In this document: positions 36,622 to 49,668 of the stretch, one piece after another | How positions within the stretch are numbered: the first letter of the stretch is position 1 | How the letters are laid out: every line of letters begins with the position of its first letter | Source: Brachyhypopomus gauderio | Taxonomy: Eukaryota; Chordata; Actinopteri; Gymnotiformes; Hypopomidae | NCBI RefSeq assembly: GCF_052324685.1 | Contig: NC_135228.1 | Span: 15,425,611-15,489,610 of the forward strand | Direction of reading: 5' to 3' | DNA: 64,000 nt | Translations under genes and position numbers: made by a program | Notes under the pieces: model-generated | The model's input: the letters and a program-made list of their open reading frames with translations, nothing else | Databases searched by the model: none | Told to the model about the DNA's origin: nothing

Positions 36622-39041
36622 GATGATGTTGTTGTGCTGTAACTCTATGAAGACAACAGATTCTCCCCAGTCACATCTGAGAGGTTTTCACTTGTTTGTG
36701 CTCATGACTTCCTGATGTAATGGGAAGTCATGCTTCTGTGTTGCTTCACTTCTTACCATAATCCCTTGTGCTGCTAATATTAATTAAATATTATTAAATG
36801 AAAATGAAAAGATTGAAAGTGAGAGTCCTTAAAACTCATAAATTAAGTCACTTGAATCTATTCTCATTTTATGCTTTTTTTTTTTTTTTTGCCTTTTGGC
36901 ATTGGCAGGCATTACTGTCACTAAGGTGAAATGAGACACTAGAGGCCAGTATTGGACCAATCTTACAGAATATAATGACCATGCTAATTATTATTTGACT
37001 GAATTCACAAGTTGTAAAGTGCACAAATCATGCGTCAGTTTCATTGTTGTTTCTCACTAACTGCTTGTGCATAAAATAGCTCAGCTGTTAACTGGATCAT
37101 CTGGATATGGAGACCATGTCAGAATAAATACATACATCCAGTATAAATATATACATGCATACATGTATTTTCATTCATTTACAAAAATATAGTATGTAGT
37201 GCAGTGTATGAGTGTGCAGTGTATTAGATTTTAAACAAAACAATGACTAATGTCCAAAGGTAGAATGGCATCTTTAATGACTTCATGTTCAGTTTGTCCG
37301 TGATGTACCTTTGTGATCAGTGCCCAAAGTTTACAACCCACAGACCTCATCAGACTCTGGTTATGTTTCCTAGCAATGCACTGCCAGATGTGGAATACAG
37401 CAGTTTCAGTTCCTCATTGTTTTGTAGGCCGTGGACATCAGTAAGTGAGGTACTAAAAGTTTGTTACAGAACCATTTTTTTCTCTGTTCATTTATTGTTG
37501 TGGCTCACATCACAGCTGGTATGTCAGTGCTCACTAGTAGAATTGTGAGCTATGAACCTACATTTGCAACCACAGAGCTGCACCTTGTGCATTATGCTCA
37601 ATTTAGTGAAAGTAAGCAAAAGAGGAAACATTTCCATTTTGTTTGCACACGGAGAACACTGATGTCATAGAACTTTGTGATGATTCAACCCACAGTATAA
37701 TTTTACCACACTCCTCATCCATATTTATTATTATTTTCTTTATGTAATAACAGATATTTGCCTGCATTAGACACCCAAGCAAATGATTCCTAGGGAGGGA
37801 CTATGTAAAATATTACAGAGTCATACTTTTCTCTTATACATACACTGCCAGAAGGAGATAATATGTATGAGCAAATAAATGTTCATTAAAAAGTGTGTGT
37901 GTAATACTATTTAGTGGGTGTGAAATAATATTTTTTAACCAACAGTTTCCACTTCCACTCTTGTCAGGAAAACAGTGGCAAGTCCTACACAGACATATGG
38001 AAGTCCTGCACAGTGGTCAGAGGGATTTTAAACCATTCTTCTTGCAGGTGGAGGAAAACGTTTCCTGACTCGCTCCTCTAAAACACCACAAAGTGGCTCA
38101 ATAATATTTAGATCTGGTGACTGTGCAGGCCATGGGAGATGTTCAGCTTCTGTTACGCCCCTCCCAGTTGTTGGACTCGGGTCTAGGCTACAGGGGAGGA
38201 GGAGCAAAAATGACTGGGTTTAGGTTGTGAGATGTTAGGCAAGACACTGGAGAAAACCTTGTGAAACCTGGTTTATTTACAATGTTCAAACCTATACTGG
38301 AGTCAATGGGTCCCCTGCCTTGGGACCCTGCAGTCATACTGCAACATCAACATCCAGATGCCATTGTGCTAATAGTGTACAGTAGGTAGTGTGGAGAATT
38401 GCAGTTTTCATTGAATATTTTATCATGGTAGGGCTACTACAAAAAGAGTGATGCTTCCTGAATGTAGAACAGATTGTAGTTTAACACTGTATGAGGCTGT
38501 TTCTAATTTAATTACTCAAGTATGAATTTTAAGTAGCAAATAGACTAAATGATGCATCTTCAATTAGGAAAAAATTATATATATTTTAACTTTTTTGAAG
38601 GTAACAACTTAGTTTTAAACCTTTTTATATGTGAAACTTTGTTTCCTTTTGTGATAGTTACAATACCAACAAATAAAACATCTCAAATAGTTTTTATGTC
38701 ATTTAATAAACTGATGGCTCCTGAGTTCTCCTGCCTTCTTTCCTCCGTTTCCTTCTCCATTGCACTTTCTTGTACTGATGTCGTGTCTGCCTCATATCTG
38801 TTTTGGTGTTTATGCACAAAACCTAATGCCGAGTTCAAATAACGGTCAACGCAGCAGTCTTTTTAAGATGTTTAAAAAAGGTAGTCTTTTCAATTACGCT
38901 GAGAAGACTACAACTCCCACATGCCAATTATTCCTCACATATCCCAGAAGTACTTGCTCCTTTCCCCAAGCTTCGAATCTATTTCCTGTGACCAACTTTT
39001 CAATCGCTCGCTAAGAAAAGCTCACATTTTGAAGCAGTAAG
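36622..39041. other. intergenic region between the TIM-like gene and cox8a
   Basis: The TIM-like gene (minus) and cox8a (plus) diverge here. The only coding-like stretch seen is a Tc1 transposase scrap near 38.1 kb. The sequence at 38155-38340 (GTTACGCCCCTCCCAG and onward) looks like another dispersed repeat but I cannot name it. Otherwise AT-rich, nothing recognised. Confidence 0.5.
37950..38152 (-). pseudogene. Tc1/mariner transposase C-terminal fragment
   Basis: The minus strand reads HLPWPAQSPDLNIIEPL, the Tc1 motif holding the last catalytic acidic region, then GVLEERVRKRFPPPARRMV followed by a stop. The remaining sequence is eroded. No terminal repeats found. Confidence 0.85.
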
Positions 39042-39997
39042 ATGTCTGGACTTCTTCGAGGAGTTTTGCGGCTTCGCACAGCTCCGGTTCTGCGGGGCTC
39101 GAACTTTGCCCAGCGAGCCAGCATCGCCTCAAAACCCGCCAAGCACGCAGTGGGATCCGTCGTAAGTACCGGAGTGTCGCGTGACCCTGGACGCTGGATG
39201 CGCGCGGCGGCCTCGCGAGCTAGCGTAGACAACGAGCTAGCATAGCCAGTAGCTAGCCAAAAAAAAAACACACACACACATACAGCAAGTTAAGTCAGTA
39301 GTGTTTAGATAAATTATCAAAAACGTCGTCAAAATGAAGTACAACGTAAAATATTTTTAGACGGACGTGCTGCCTACCTACACTATAAAGGCGTCTGTGT
39401 CCGTCGTTAGCTGCCTGCTACCTCGGCTCCATCTTTCTAGCTAACCAGTCAGATTACGTGGAAAACTCGAGCAACACCTACAGTATCAACCACCCATGAG
39501 TTTAACCACGTTAACGTCAAACCTGTAATAATACTTAGACTTTTTTATCGTATAACTAATTTAGCCATGCAGCTTACGTACTGTATCAGTATATTGTCCC
39601 CTGCTGAAACACCTGATCATCCATCCCATATTAATTTCATACCTTGGTACATTTTATACATTTGTTAGTTGCATGATTAGCCATGTGTATACTACGAACC
39701 GTTAATTAGGATGCATGTAACTAGCTAGTTAGTCTTTGGCAGTTTTTAACTAACACATTTAACGCTATGAGGTCCCCTTAAACATCAATATTGAGCTATA
39801 TCAATACATATGTCCACTAAATAATCATAATCATGTATGTATATGAGCAATGGAAATGGTTAATGGGCGAATGTTTGACCCTATTTGTCATTTGTAATTT
39901 ACAGGAGACCGTTATTGGGCTTGGTTTGTTTACCCTGGTCATCCTGGCTCCGTCTGGTTGGATCCTGGCCAACCTTGAGAGCTACAAAAAGCACTGA
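39042..39997 (+). CDS. cox8a: cytochrome c oxidase subunit 8A, 70 aa
   Basis: Nuclear-encoded small subunit of mitochondrial complex IV, inserted in the inner membrane. Two exons, 39042-39161 and 39905-39997, joined in phase 0 by a clean GTAAGT donor and ACAG acceptor, give 70 residues (human is 69). The N-terminus (MSGLLRGVLRLRTAPVLRG) is Arg/Leu-rich with no acidic residue, as expected for a mitochondrial presequence. The mature part begins near SIASKPAKH. It continues with the single membrane helix ETVIGLGLFTLVILAPSGWI and ends in LESYKKH, the usual subunit 8 ending. No odd features. Confidence 0.96.
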
Positions 39998-40250
39998 CCC
40001 TGATGCCATGGACCATGGAAAAATCGTCTCTACGTCATTTTCCTCTACATCCATCTATATTGGGACCAATGTCTTATGTTACCCGTAACTCATCTGTAAC
40101 AAGGAACAACTCCTGAGCCACTTTTCTACCTCTTCATGACTCAGTTTACCTTCTTCCACCATCTCCAGTCTCCAAGACATTGAGAAGTCAGTTAATGGCA
40201 GCACAATGACTTGTAAAAATGGGTGATTCTCTTAAGGATGTTACACACTT

Positions 40251-40256
40251 AATAAA
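40251..40256 (+). other. cox8a poly(A) signal
   Basis: AATAAA 254 bases after the cox8a stop. The otub1 start codon follows only about 200 bases later, so the two plus-strand genes are very close. Confidence 0.7.
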
Positions 40257-40451
40257 TTGTTATTGAAACCTGAACTTTGCTCTATCTTTTGAACAACACT
40301 ACTGAAATATATTGATTTCGATTAGGGTGCGAATGTGGCTTTGAGCCTCCAGTACAGATATCAGCACTGAGGCACATACTGGGTTAGATGGGCTTGACGT
40401 TGGCGTGAGTCCGGATGTGTTGGGTCACGTGACAGGAAACACTAGGGAAAC

Positions 40452-43400
40452 ATGGCGGAGGAAGAACAACAAGAAGGGATCTCTCAAAAAGAGTTTGATG
40501 GTGAGAAATATTTCACTAGAGTTGGTTTAGTTTGTGGTTTTGTAAACAGGCTCACCAAGCAAGCGTTTATTATTAATGGTAAACGAATGACAGGTATTTG
40601 GGAGCTCCTCTGACGCTGGCTTATACGATAGCTAGGAAGTTAGCAATGCTAACATATCGCCAGTGTTTCAGCGTCAGCCCTGTTTACATGTTTGCAGCAG
40701 CACTGCAGCTACTATGAGTTCTGAATATGTTTTATTTAATCGTCCACAGTTTTATATTCCGTACATGTATCTATAATTTTGTTAATATGTAAAGCAGCCT
40801 TTATTATTACATATATTTACATATTATTATGTAACGGTGCCTTATTTAATGTCTGTGAGTACCTGATGGGACCATATACAACATACTCGGACTCTGCATT
40901 CTAACCATTTATTTAACCATTTATTCTGTGTATGTGCCTTTTGCATATTTTAGTTAGACTTGGCTACCAAACGGCAAATCTCATCTTTAACCGTTGCATG
41001 TGCAAATAAACATTTATTAAAACGCTTTCAAATGTAGAGTCACCAGCTTTAATGTGATATTTTTAGCCGCTAGCTGCTTCCGTTATTTTTCTTTCTTTTC
41101 TTTTCTTTTGATGGAAATTTTAAAGGCAGAGCCAGTTTACTTGGTGTAGAAATCATCAAGTTTGTGTTTATTTGTATACTTTTCATTAATCACTACACAA
41201 CCATTTATTTTACTGCTCATGTGACCTAATACTATTACTTAATATTTTAAAGTTACTTTTATGGCCATTTTCCCGTTCTGGCATCTCTCAGGTTGGTATA
41301 CTTCTCTGGTTAAATCCTCATAAAAAAAAACTACCCAACTGAGAACCTCCAAATTTCCAAAAAAACAGCCACTTTTAATTTTCTTTAGTAGTTTATATTT
41401 TTTCTACACAATACATATATGTTTATTTTATTTATATATGCTCCATGATTTCTTTCAAGGTTTCATTACTTTTTTTGTCTACCCCTAAACAATTTATCAG
41501 ATTTTAGCTTCAGACATCAGAGATTCAGGGAGCAAGGTTTCTAATTATAATCCACTACATAGACAAAGAACCTTGTTTTGAGCATGCTGTAGAGGTTTTG
41601 AGAGAGGTGCGAATGTAAAAATGCGTGTGGCTTGTAATTTCAGTTGATGTGATCTGAGCAGTCAGAATAATTATGAATGAATGAATGTTCAACTTATATA
41701 GCGCCTTTCTATATACCCAAGGACGCTTTACAATTTTAACACAGATACAACTCTTACACAACCAATCACACACCGGCGAGAAGCGGCAGCCAATTGCGCA
41801 CAGCATACTCTCTACCGGGATCCACAGCCCCCTGGGGGACTGAATGGGGTGCAGGAAGGGGAGAGAGGACAGACCCTAGTGGCAGAGCACCATCCACCAC
41901 TGGGCATACAAACACATTCATGCACAGACACTCAGACAACTGTTTTTATTGGACATGAAGACACACAGACACACTCAGGGAGAATTTGTCAGGGAATCAG
42001 GGAGGGCCAATTTACCTAACCTCCATGTTTTTGGACTGTGGGAGGAAACCAGAGACCCCGGGGGAAACCCACGCAGACACAGAGAAAACATGGAAACTCC
42101 ACTCAGATAGGGACTTGAACCCAAGACCCCAGTGCTGAGAGGCAAACGTGCTAACCACCAAGCCACCGTGTTGCCCATTATTATGTTTGTAAAAGTGCTG
42201 AAATAGTGAAAATACATATCAACTGTTAGTCTATTGACAGTGTTCTGTCTTTTGGGCTTGACCAAAGCCTGAACAAAGAAAGACAGGTGCTAAACATAAC
42301 AGCTAGTCAGTTTGTATCAAAACCACCCTGTACTGACACTTTGGTACTCCAACAGAGGTCCTCTTATGAGTCAGAAAGCTCCAGTTTGACCACTAAACTT
42401 ACAACCAACCTGCCTTGCTTGCTATAATTATTTGTTATGGGTCTTCAAGGTCACATTCTAAATAGAAGTTAAACACCTAGATGGATCGAGCTAATGGTCA
42501 AAATGTAACATTGATAATATCTTCATGCCTGAAGTTGATTAAATGTTTATAGGGTTCTTCAAAACCAATTCTGGATCGCAGTAAGATGTTGTCAAATGAC
42601 TGGATTTGGTTGTTTCTTTACTTTTAATTGACAAAGCCTTCATTAACACACTACCTTTTATCACAGGGTTGAATTGTCTTGCATATGATGAGGCTATAAT
42701 TGCACAACAGGACAGGATTCAACAGGAGGTAATACATGTCCTGTGAAGTCCAATGTTGTTGTTTACTTTGTAAGAAGGCCAAGTATGATTATTATCTGAT
42801 TATTGTCTTATTTCAGATTGCCACCAGCATTCCACTTGTATCAGACTGCCAGGACTTAACTATACTAAAGAAAGAATATGCAGAAGATGATGCCATATAT
42901 CAGCAAAAGATAAGGGTAGGAACCTCATGCAGATGGATATATTTGCACTTTTCAGTCCACATCTGCAAAAGTGGTGGTAGCCTGTGCTATCCTGCATTTT
43001 GTTAATCTAAAGAGGATTCCCCCATTTTTTTGTTTGTTTATTTTTTGTTGTCATTTATTTCATAACATGTAATTGGTGTGTCTGAGAGAGGGTTAAAGAG
43101 AGCCTTGTTCCATAGAATTAGTGGTGTGTTTCATCAACAGGATTTGCAAAGGAAGTACTCATTCATACGCAAGACTCGACCAGATGGGAACTGCTTCTAC
43201 AGAGCCTTTGGGTTCGCATACCTGGAGTCCTTGCTGGATGATAGCAAAGAACTGCACAGGTAATCTCCAACCCCACTGCAATGCCCTGAACAGCACAGGT
43301 AGCCCTCTTCCTCACCATAAATCAAAGAACTGCATGGGTAATCCTATAGCCCACCACAATCAAAGAACTGCATGGGTAATCCTATAGCCCACCACAATCA

Positions 43401-44445
43401 AAGAACTGCACAGGTAATCCTCTGCAATCCTGACTTCTTGTATAGGCAACAGCATGTTTAGAATATTACTCTGGCCTACAGGTTCAAAGCCATTGCTGCC
43501 AAGAGTAAAATGGACCTAGTGAGCCAAGGTTTCACCGAGTTCACCATAGAGGACTTTCACAATACAGTAGGTGGATCTGTTTTAATTTATTTCAACACTC
43601 ATCGTAGTTTTACATTTGATCCAGAATAGTATCTAAAATGAATTGTTCCTGTCATCTGGATCTGTATAGCTAGTACCATCTTTCTCAAAGCTTGTTCGAT
43701 TGCCAGGTTCTTCTGGCCGCTGTCTGGGAGTGCAGTATAATCTAAGGAGTGTTGTGGGAATGGGCTACAGCCTCATGGGGAACGCATGCCGTTTCTTCTC
43801 TGCCGCTGTTAGTTCATGGACCTGATCGAGGCGTGCGACAAGCAGCCATCCGTCAGCGAGCTGCTCAACTCCTTCAACGAGCAGAGCGTGTCCGACTACC
43901 TGGTGGTTTATCTGCGGCTGGTCACCTCCGGCTTCCTGCAGAGAGAGGAGGACTTCTTCCAGCACTTTGTAGAGGGCGCCCGCACCGTCCGGGAATTCTG
44001 CCAGCAGGTGATTTGGATCCGGTCCGTGTCCTTCTCTCCACCTCAGAGCAGGGCTGTTCGGTCGGAGGATCACTGTGACCGTCACTGGCGTTGAAAATCA
44101 TTTTAGGACTCATTGTTTTTTTTTTCTCCATATCAATATTGTTCATTGATTGCTTTGTTATATTGCTGTAGGTGTTGTATGTCATGATCCGTTCTCCGGT
44201 GATTCAGTAATATTAAAGATCAGAGTGTTGTCCTCTCTGTTGACCAGGAGGTGGAGCCCATGTCCAAAGAGAGTGACCACATCCACATCATAGCTCTAGC
44301 CCAGGCGCTAAACGTGTGTATCCTGGTGGAGTACATGGACCGGGGGGAGGGAGGGACGGTCAACCACCACGTCTTCCCCGAGGACGGCGAGCCGAAAGTG
44401 TTCCTCCTCTACCGGCCGGGCCACTACGACATTCTGTACAAGTAG
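40452..44445 (+). CDS. otub1: OTUB1 deubiquitinase, complete, 268 aa
   Basis: Cytosolic OTU-family cysteine protease that prefers Lys48-linked ubiquitin and also inhibits E2 enzymes without catalysis. Exons: 40452-40500, 42667-42728, 42817-42915, 43141-43259, 43482-43566, 43813-44007, 44248-44445; phases agree, 268 residues (human is 271). The catalytic Asp and Cys are in RPDGNCFYRAFGF and the catalytic His in the C-terminal RPGHYDILYK. Other family blocks are EYAEDDAIYQQKIR, SQGFTEFTIEDFHNT, SDYLVVYLRLVTSG and KESDHIHIIALAQAL. The N-terminal arm (MAEEEQQEGISQKEFDG) is acidic, as in orthologues. Intron 1 (2.2 kb) carries a SINE. The donor of exon 4 lies at the head of a 38-base tandem array of donor copies. 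Confidence 0.97.
41674..42176 (-). mobile_element. tRNA-derived SINE, about 500 bp
   Basis: Read on the minus strand, it starts with GGGCAACACGGTGGCTTGG, with an A-box-like TGGCTTGGTGG and a B-box-like GGGTTCAAGTC, the internal promoter of a tRNA-type SINE. It continues with the familiar fish repeat block GTTTCCTCCCACAGTCC and ends near 41674 in an ATTCATTCAT tail. The family name cannot be fixed by eye. Confidence 0.75.
43246..43420 (+). repeat. 38/39-base tandem array copying the otub1 exon 4 donor
   Basis: Four to five copies of a unit beginning AAAGAACTGCA, then C/T, A/G, GGTAATCC, at 43246, about 43285 (diverged), 43324, 43362 and 43400. The first copy is the real exon end. The last copy has an identical CAG/GTAATCC donor. 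Confidence 0.92.
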
Positions 44446-44744
44446 GTGGTCGGGACGGGCGGCTGGCCGAGGATCCTGGCACTGCTGAGGCTGTTGTTGG
44501 ACTTCCACGCTGTGAAATGTGAATTTTAGAGCCCAGCAGGTGATCTCACTGTCATCTCTCAGCACCCCAAAGACAGTCCTAACGATTCTGTGACTTCAGA
44601 CACTGGACATTGTACAGTTCCTTCTTTGTTTTTTTTTTTGCATAACCCCAAGCCCGTCTCTTCTGTAGTCACCACTTGATTATCTTTTTATTGGTACTGT
44701 GCTTTATTAGTGGATTTGTGTTCCTTGTTGTGTTTGAGCGTGAG

Positions 44745-44750
44745 AATAAA
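44745..44750 (+). other. otub1 poly(A) signal
   Basis: AATAAA 300 bases after the otub1 stop. Confidence 0.75.
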
Positions 44751-44832
44751 CATTTTGCAATAAGCGCTGTTTTCCACACTGGACTTGTCATTTAATTCGA
44801 GCAAGAGTTTTAACATCACAATGTCGTGAATG

Positions 44833-44838
44833 TTTATT
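44833..44838 (-). other. ependymin poly(A) signal
   Basis: AATAAA on the minus strand 27 bases beyond the ependymin stop, giving a very short 3' UTR. Further minus-strand AATAAA copies occur at 44703-44708 and about 44686, inside the otub1 3' UTR. Confidence 0.55.
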
Positions 44839-44864
44839 TATGCATGCACTGCACCCTGAGCACG

Positions 44865-46701
44865 TCAGAGCAGAGCGGTGAAGAAGTCTGCCACTCGGCC
44901 ATCGCTCTGCTCCTCCAGTTTAGCGTCGGCGCAGAACGGCGGGGGGACGAAGACTTCGGGATTCTCTATACCGACGACAATGTCATAGTAGCTGGGGAAG
45001 AAGTGGAGGGAGAACTGGTGAAGGTCTGGTTTCAAGAGACCCGTGTCCTGGTGCAAGCTGGACTTATAGTGTGGTGGTTGGGTTAGCATGAGCGCTACAG
45101 TCTTATGTTATATCCAGGTGTAGAAGTAGCTTGGTTTAACAATGAACTAAATCTATGACCTTGAAATGAATGATTAACAAGAATGGCTTTGTCTTTATCA
45201 GCTGTGTGTAACATGAATTGTAAAAGGGTTGAATAAATACTGCAGTCAGCCAGTAGGTAAACACCCCTCAACATTAAACGTGTGAAATTCTCCTCCACGC
45301 CTTGATTCCACTCTACGGTGCTATAATCATGCTCAATAGTCTTGTTTTCTTCAGACTCACAAGCTGAATTGTGAGTTAGCCACGATTATGTCAACTCATC
45401 ATCAACTTTCACATAAGCACAGCCCTGCCAAAGTAATAACGGCCTCGGTGGTCCTCTGGAATAGTTTAGAGAAATCTCATTTCATGGCAGGCTGAAGAGG
45501 TTGATGTGTATATGATTCTAATGCCAGTGAAATGTAAAAAGTTTTTGTCTCACAAACACCTGTAATCGATTAAGATTCCAAGTTTCTTCCTCATAGGTAC
45601 AAAACAATGCCTTGTAAACAAGAGGAAGCATGGAACATGACAAGTTTTATAACATTTTATGTAACCTTGCCTTGTGACTTCCATTAGCATAATACTCGTT
45701 TGATGTGCTGCTGCACTGTGGCTGACTCCAGCCTGTATGGTGTGTTCATGCTTTATTTAAAAGTCTGCATGTTTCTTGCATGTGCTGTGCTATAATTGCC
45801 CACCACTTCGGTTCTCTTCAGAACACCCACCTTGCAATAATGTATCCGAATTTCTCAACATGATAGAGGAAGGTGATGGGGATGCAGCCAAACTCCGTGA
45901 CGGTCATCGAGTAATTGGCTAGAAAAGATGCCCAGGATGCAAGAGAGAGATAGAATGAGAGAGAGAAGTCATCACTGCAGTGGTCAGTGGTCAGTGTTGA
46001 CTCTTGGCTATATCATCAGTGGTCAGTGCAGTGTGGACTCTTGGCTATGTGGTTAGTGGTCAGTGTGGACTCTTGGTTATGTGATCAGTAGTCAGTGTGG
46101 ACTCTTGGCTATGTGGTTAGTGGTCAGTAGTCAGTGTGGACTCTTGGTTATGTGATCAGTAGGTGGTGTGCAGTATAATCTCAGCTTCACCATGAGCCTC
46201 AGGCATTGACCCCACCCAGGTGTTGACCAGCACGCCCTGTCCAGGCGCAGACAGGGTTCCCAAGACGATCTGGGCTGTGTGCTGGGCATCATGGGGAATC
46301 TCAATAGGAGTGAAGTCCAAGCCGAGAGGCCTCTTCACACAACTTTGGTTTTGGTAACTGATCTCATAGTAGATCATCTGAGAAGACCAGACCACATGCC
46401 AAATGTTTTGGAGTTGACCACACTCAGAAACCTCAAACCATCTCTCATGATCCAAATCCCAAAAGGTGATTAACAATATGGCCAGATCATTAATCAAAGG
46501 ATGTTCTGTAGTTAAAATGTCTCTATATCTTTGCACTCTTTTGTACCTCTCTGAAGAGCATTAGTCTGTCTATATACTGAGTCTGGTTGGGGTCCTTTTC
46601 AGCCGCAATGACACGGATCCTCTGTTCAAATGCGTCATAGTACATCTGCTCAAATATCATCGTCTTCTCTTCAGGATACATCTGTATGTGTGTGTGTGTC
46701 C

Positions 46702-46743
<42 letters not shown>

Positions 46744-47320
46744 GAAGATCTCAGGACAGTGCTTCTCATTGGCTTCACAGCAACTTAACAGGGGGCATCC
46801 ACCAAAATTAATAATAAACCAGTCCTGACATGACAGGCCTACTTACCACAGTTAACTTTCCTTCAAGATATGGTGGGGACTCTGTGAGAAAGAATAGAAT
46901 AATGTGTTCGGGTTGGCAGACAAGTTTTTGAGATATCCATATTTAAAAGAAAAAAATAATAGCAAAAAACAATGTAAAAACTTTCGTGAGCAATAAGTTG
47001 AAAACGTGTTGATGGTTATAAGGCCTTTTGCCAAAGAACATTCAGCTCTGCTCTGAAATATTGTCCTGTTACGTGCATATAGATAATAACAAAGTCTTTC
47101 AGTCTTCTCATTACAGCCAGCGGCTGTTTAACCAGTTTACAATGATTACAGGTTCGGTTGTCATCAAGATGCTCCTGCATTCTTCTTAAGAGGCAGTTTG
47201 TCCCAGAGCAGAGCGAGTCGCGAGCGTCTGCGCGTCGGACTTACTGCAGCGGTGTGGCGTCTGAGCGCGAGCGCCGGCCAGCGCGCTCAGGCCGAGTGTG
47301 AGCAGAATGATGGTCCGCAT
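44865..47320 (-). CDS. epd: ependymin, complete, 215 aa
   Basis: Secreted Ca2+-binding glycoprotein first known from fish brain fluid. Exons in transcription order: 47245-47320, 46847-46881, 46547-46681, 46191-46377, 45831-45918, 44865-44991; phases match and the sum is 215 residues, the usual length. The signal peptide is MRTIILLTLGLSALAGARA. Family blocks are MIYYEISYQNQSCVKRPL, FTPIEIPHDAQHTAQIVLG, PGQGVLVNTWVG, TVTEFGCIPI, DIVVGIENPEVF and VPPPFC. The four conserved cysteines (RCK, QSC, FGC, PFC) are all present, and NQS and NYS are possible glycosylation sites. Fish genomes often hold several ependymin-like paralogues, so the exact copy is unassigned. The gene converges on otub1. Confidence 0.95.
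45978..46166. repeat. minisatellite in ependymin intron 4
   Basis: Repeats of GTGTGGACTCTTGGCTATGT plus TAGTGGTCA, irregular period of about 33-45 bases, ending 25 bases from the donor of the exon at 46191-46377. Confidence 0.9.
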
Positions 47321-47390
47321 GCTTCCTCGGGATCTCGTGGACGCAGGTCGACGGCAGTAGCTGGACTTTGGGCTCCAACCTGCGCGCCAT

Positions 47391-47402
47391 GGGCTTTTGT
47401 AC
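47391..47402 (-). promoter_or_regulatory. possible TATA-like box of ependymin
   Basis: Minus-strand GTACAAAAGCCC lies 71-82 bases upstream of the ATG, a spacing that fits a short 5' UTR. Confidence 0.3.
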
Positions 47403-49640
47403 CTGCCAGTTTGGCACCTGGCCGACACTCCGGCCCCGTCTTCTTGCGTCCACGATTTTACTCTGGCCCCGCCTGGCTCAGCGCAGGCCAGTGGGACCAG
47501 AAGCCCATGAGAAGAAACGTGGTATCTCAGAGGGTATCTCGCAAATTTCCCAGCACATCTTACAGATAAAATCGTGCAAAGCTCCCACTTCTGATGTCAT
47601 GTTGAAGCAAGTCACGTATATTTTGTTTGTTTTTTATCGTATCACATCTGTTTACATCCTTAGTGCATGTTAATGGCAGGTGCATACAAGGAATTACAGA
47701 CGGCACCTGATAATGTCTGAACTGGAGTGACCGATCCAGAGTCGTACGACAGTGGGATTACAGTTGGTGTATTCATTTGTTTAACTTAGGGCAATGTTCA
47801 ACTTGAAGTGCTAGTCATATGATTGTTTACAGCCTGTCCTACCCTGATAGAACATGACTAATTATTGTGATGAATGCAGGAAACATAATGCATTTTGTAA
47901 TTTAATTCTCAGATCTTTGGTGCTGATTATAAAAACGGAACAGGTTTAAACCTAACCTGGACCGTTAAAAAAATCTAAACAGCTAAAGCTATTCTCCTCC
48001 AACTTGGAGTGAAAGAGAACCTTCGTTTATGAAATATATTGCAAGAAGACCCAAGATTCAACATGTGCAAAACATTCTTGAAACGTGATTGCGCTGTTTC
48101 AAAGGCTTTTGAAGGTCAGTGCCTACAGTTAAATCTCCCTCGCTCCCCCTCTCTCTTTATCTCTCTGAAAGTAGTTCACCCTTTCTAATAAAAGTTATCA
48201 TAAGGTTGAAGTGTTTAGTATGACCTTTAAGTACAGTTAAAGTGCAGCATTTCTGATGTTTCTCCAGTCACTTTAGACATGCCTTGTGTAACGTCTGGCG
48301 GAGAACAAGGATCCAGAACAACCTTTAATGCTTGAGGGAACTTCAACCCCAAAGGTTATAACCTAGTGTCATAAACATAACAATTTCCTTTCTAGAACGT
48401 GAGCCTCGAAAATAATTTAGCAAAAGATCATAATGATTTATGACTAGTACTTACTTATTTAAAAAGATCGAATTAAGTATTAGGTTTAAAAGTGCTGATG
48501 ATCAGGCTGTTTAGCGTAGTGGATCGAGTATTTAAGAAATGTTTAGTTGCAAACACTCCTTGTCAAGTTTTTATATTTTACACTATTCTCCAACAACAAA
48601 TGAGTGTTTGAAATGCAAAGTTGTTGGAACGTGCTGGATAATAAATGCCACGTACAATTGATTTCGAAAATAAAACCAATAATATTGCAAATGTAAAAGC
48701 AGAAAACATATCCTAATTAGGCAAGATTATAAGAAGAAATAAGTATTTTCCCTATAAGTGTCAGTGGTAATAGAATATTTCAGTATGTCAATGTAGGCTT
48801 CACACACAACCTGCTCGGGCCTTGCTCAGTTTCCATAGTGCCCAGGTGCTGCTAAAAATGCAAAACAATAGCAACCACAACAACAACAACAACATCAACA
48901 CCATGGTTTGTGAGTCAGGAGGAAAGGAGAAAGGGCTGGGTCACGACTTAGTCATTCTCTTATTATCAACACTATACAGTGTCGTCTGGCGGTTTTTCCC
49001 TGCGGAATCGTGCGAAGCGAGTCGGACCGGTTATGTGCACCACAAGCAATGGAAAAATTCCTAACTCTGAGCAACAAATCTGATTCTTGCACTGTGGTTA
49101 TCCAATTCACTTGTACTCATTAACCCTTGCAAAAATGTAATATCTTTGTCATTGTATGTGTCCAGGTGAAAGTCATTCTGCACTGGCCTACAAGCTACAG
49201 TATGGAAGTCATTGCTGCCATCTAGTGGTTAAAGTAGCAACCATCACACGGGTTTCAGCCTTATGGCCATCTTTGTTAAATGGACCACGTTCTTTCCAAT
49301 TTAAAACCCTCAGCCGTACAGTAGCACTTCCAATCCTGTTTTGTTCTACGTGTTTCCCATACTAACAGTATATAGTCTAATATGTAGGACCCATCAGGGG
49401 TCATATCTAGAATAACACTGGTCTGATTGATGAACGCTGTGCCTCCTCAGGGTGCCGTCGGTCCCCACACAATCTCCATCAGCCATCCTCACCCCACCCG
49501 CACCGGGCCTCCAGACACGCTTCTCATCTGTTGCACGTAAACAACACGTACGCTTCCGTGCCGATCTATGACGTAGAGCAGGATCACGCAGGCAGACAGT
49601 GTGACAAGCCAGCGATGATGACGTGGTGACCAAGCGACCA

Positions 49641-49668
49641 CCCCCCCCCCCCCCCCCCCCCCCCCCCC
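49641..49668 (+). repeat. poly-C run (28)
   Basis: Uninterrupted 28 C; true length is likely uncertain in any assembly. Confidence 0.95.
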
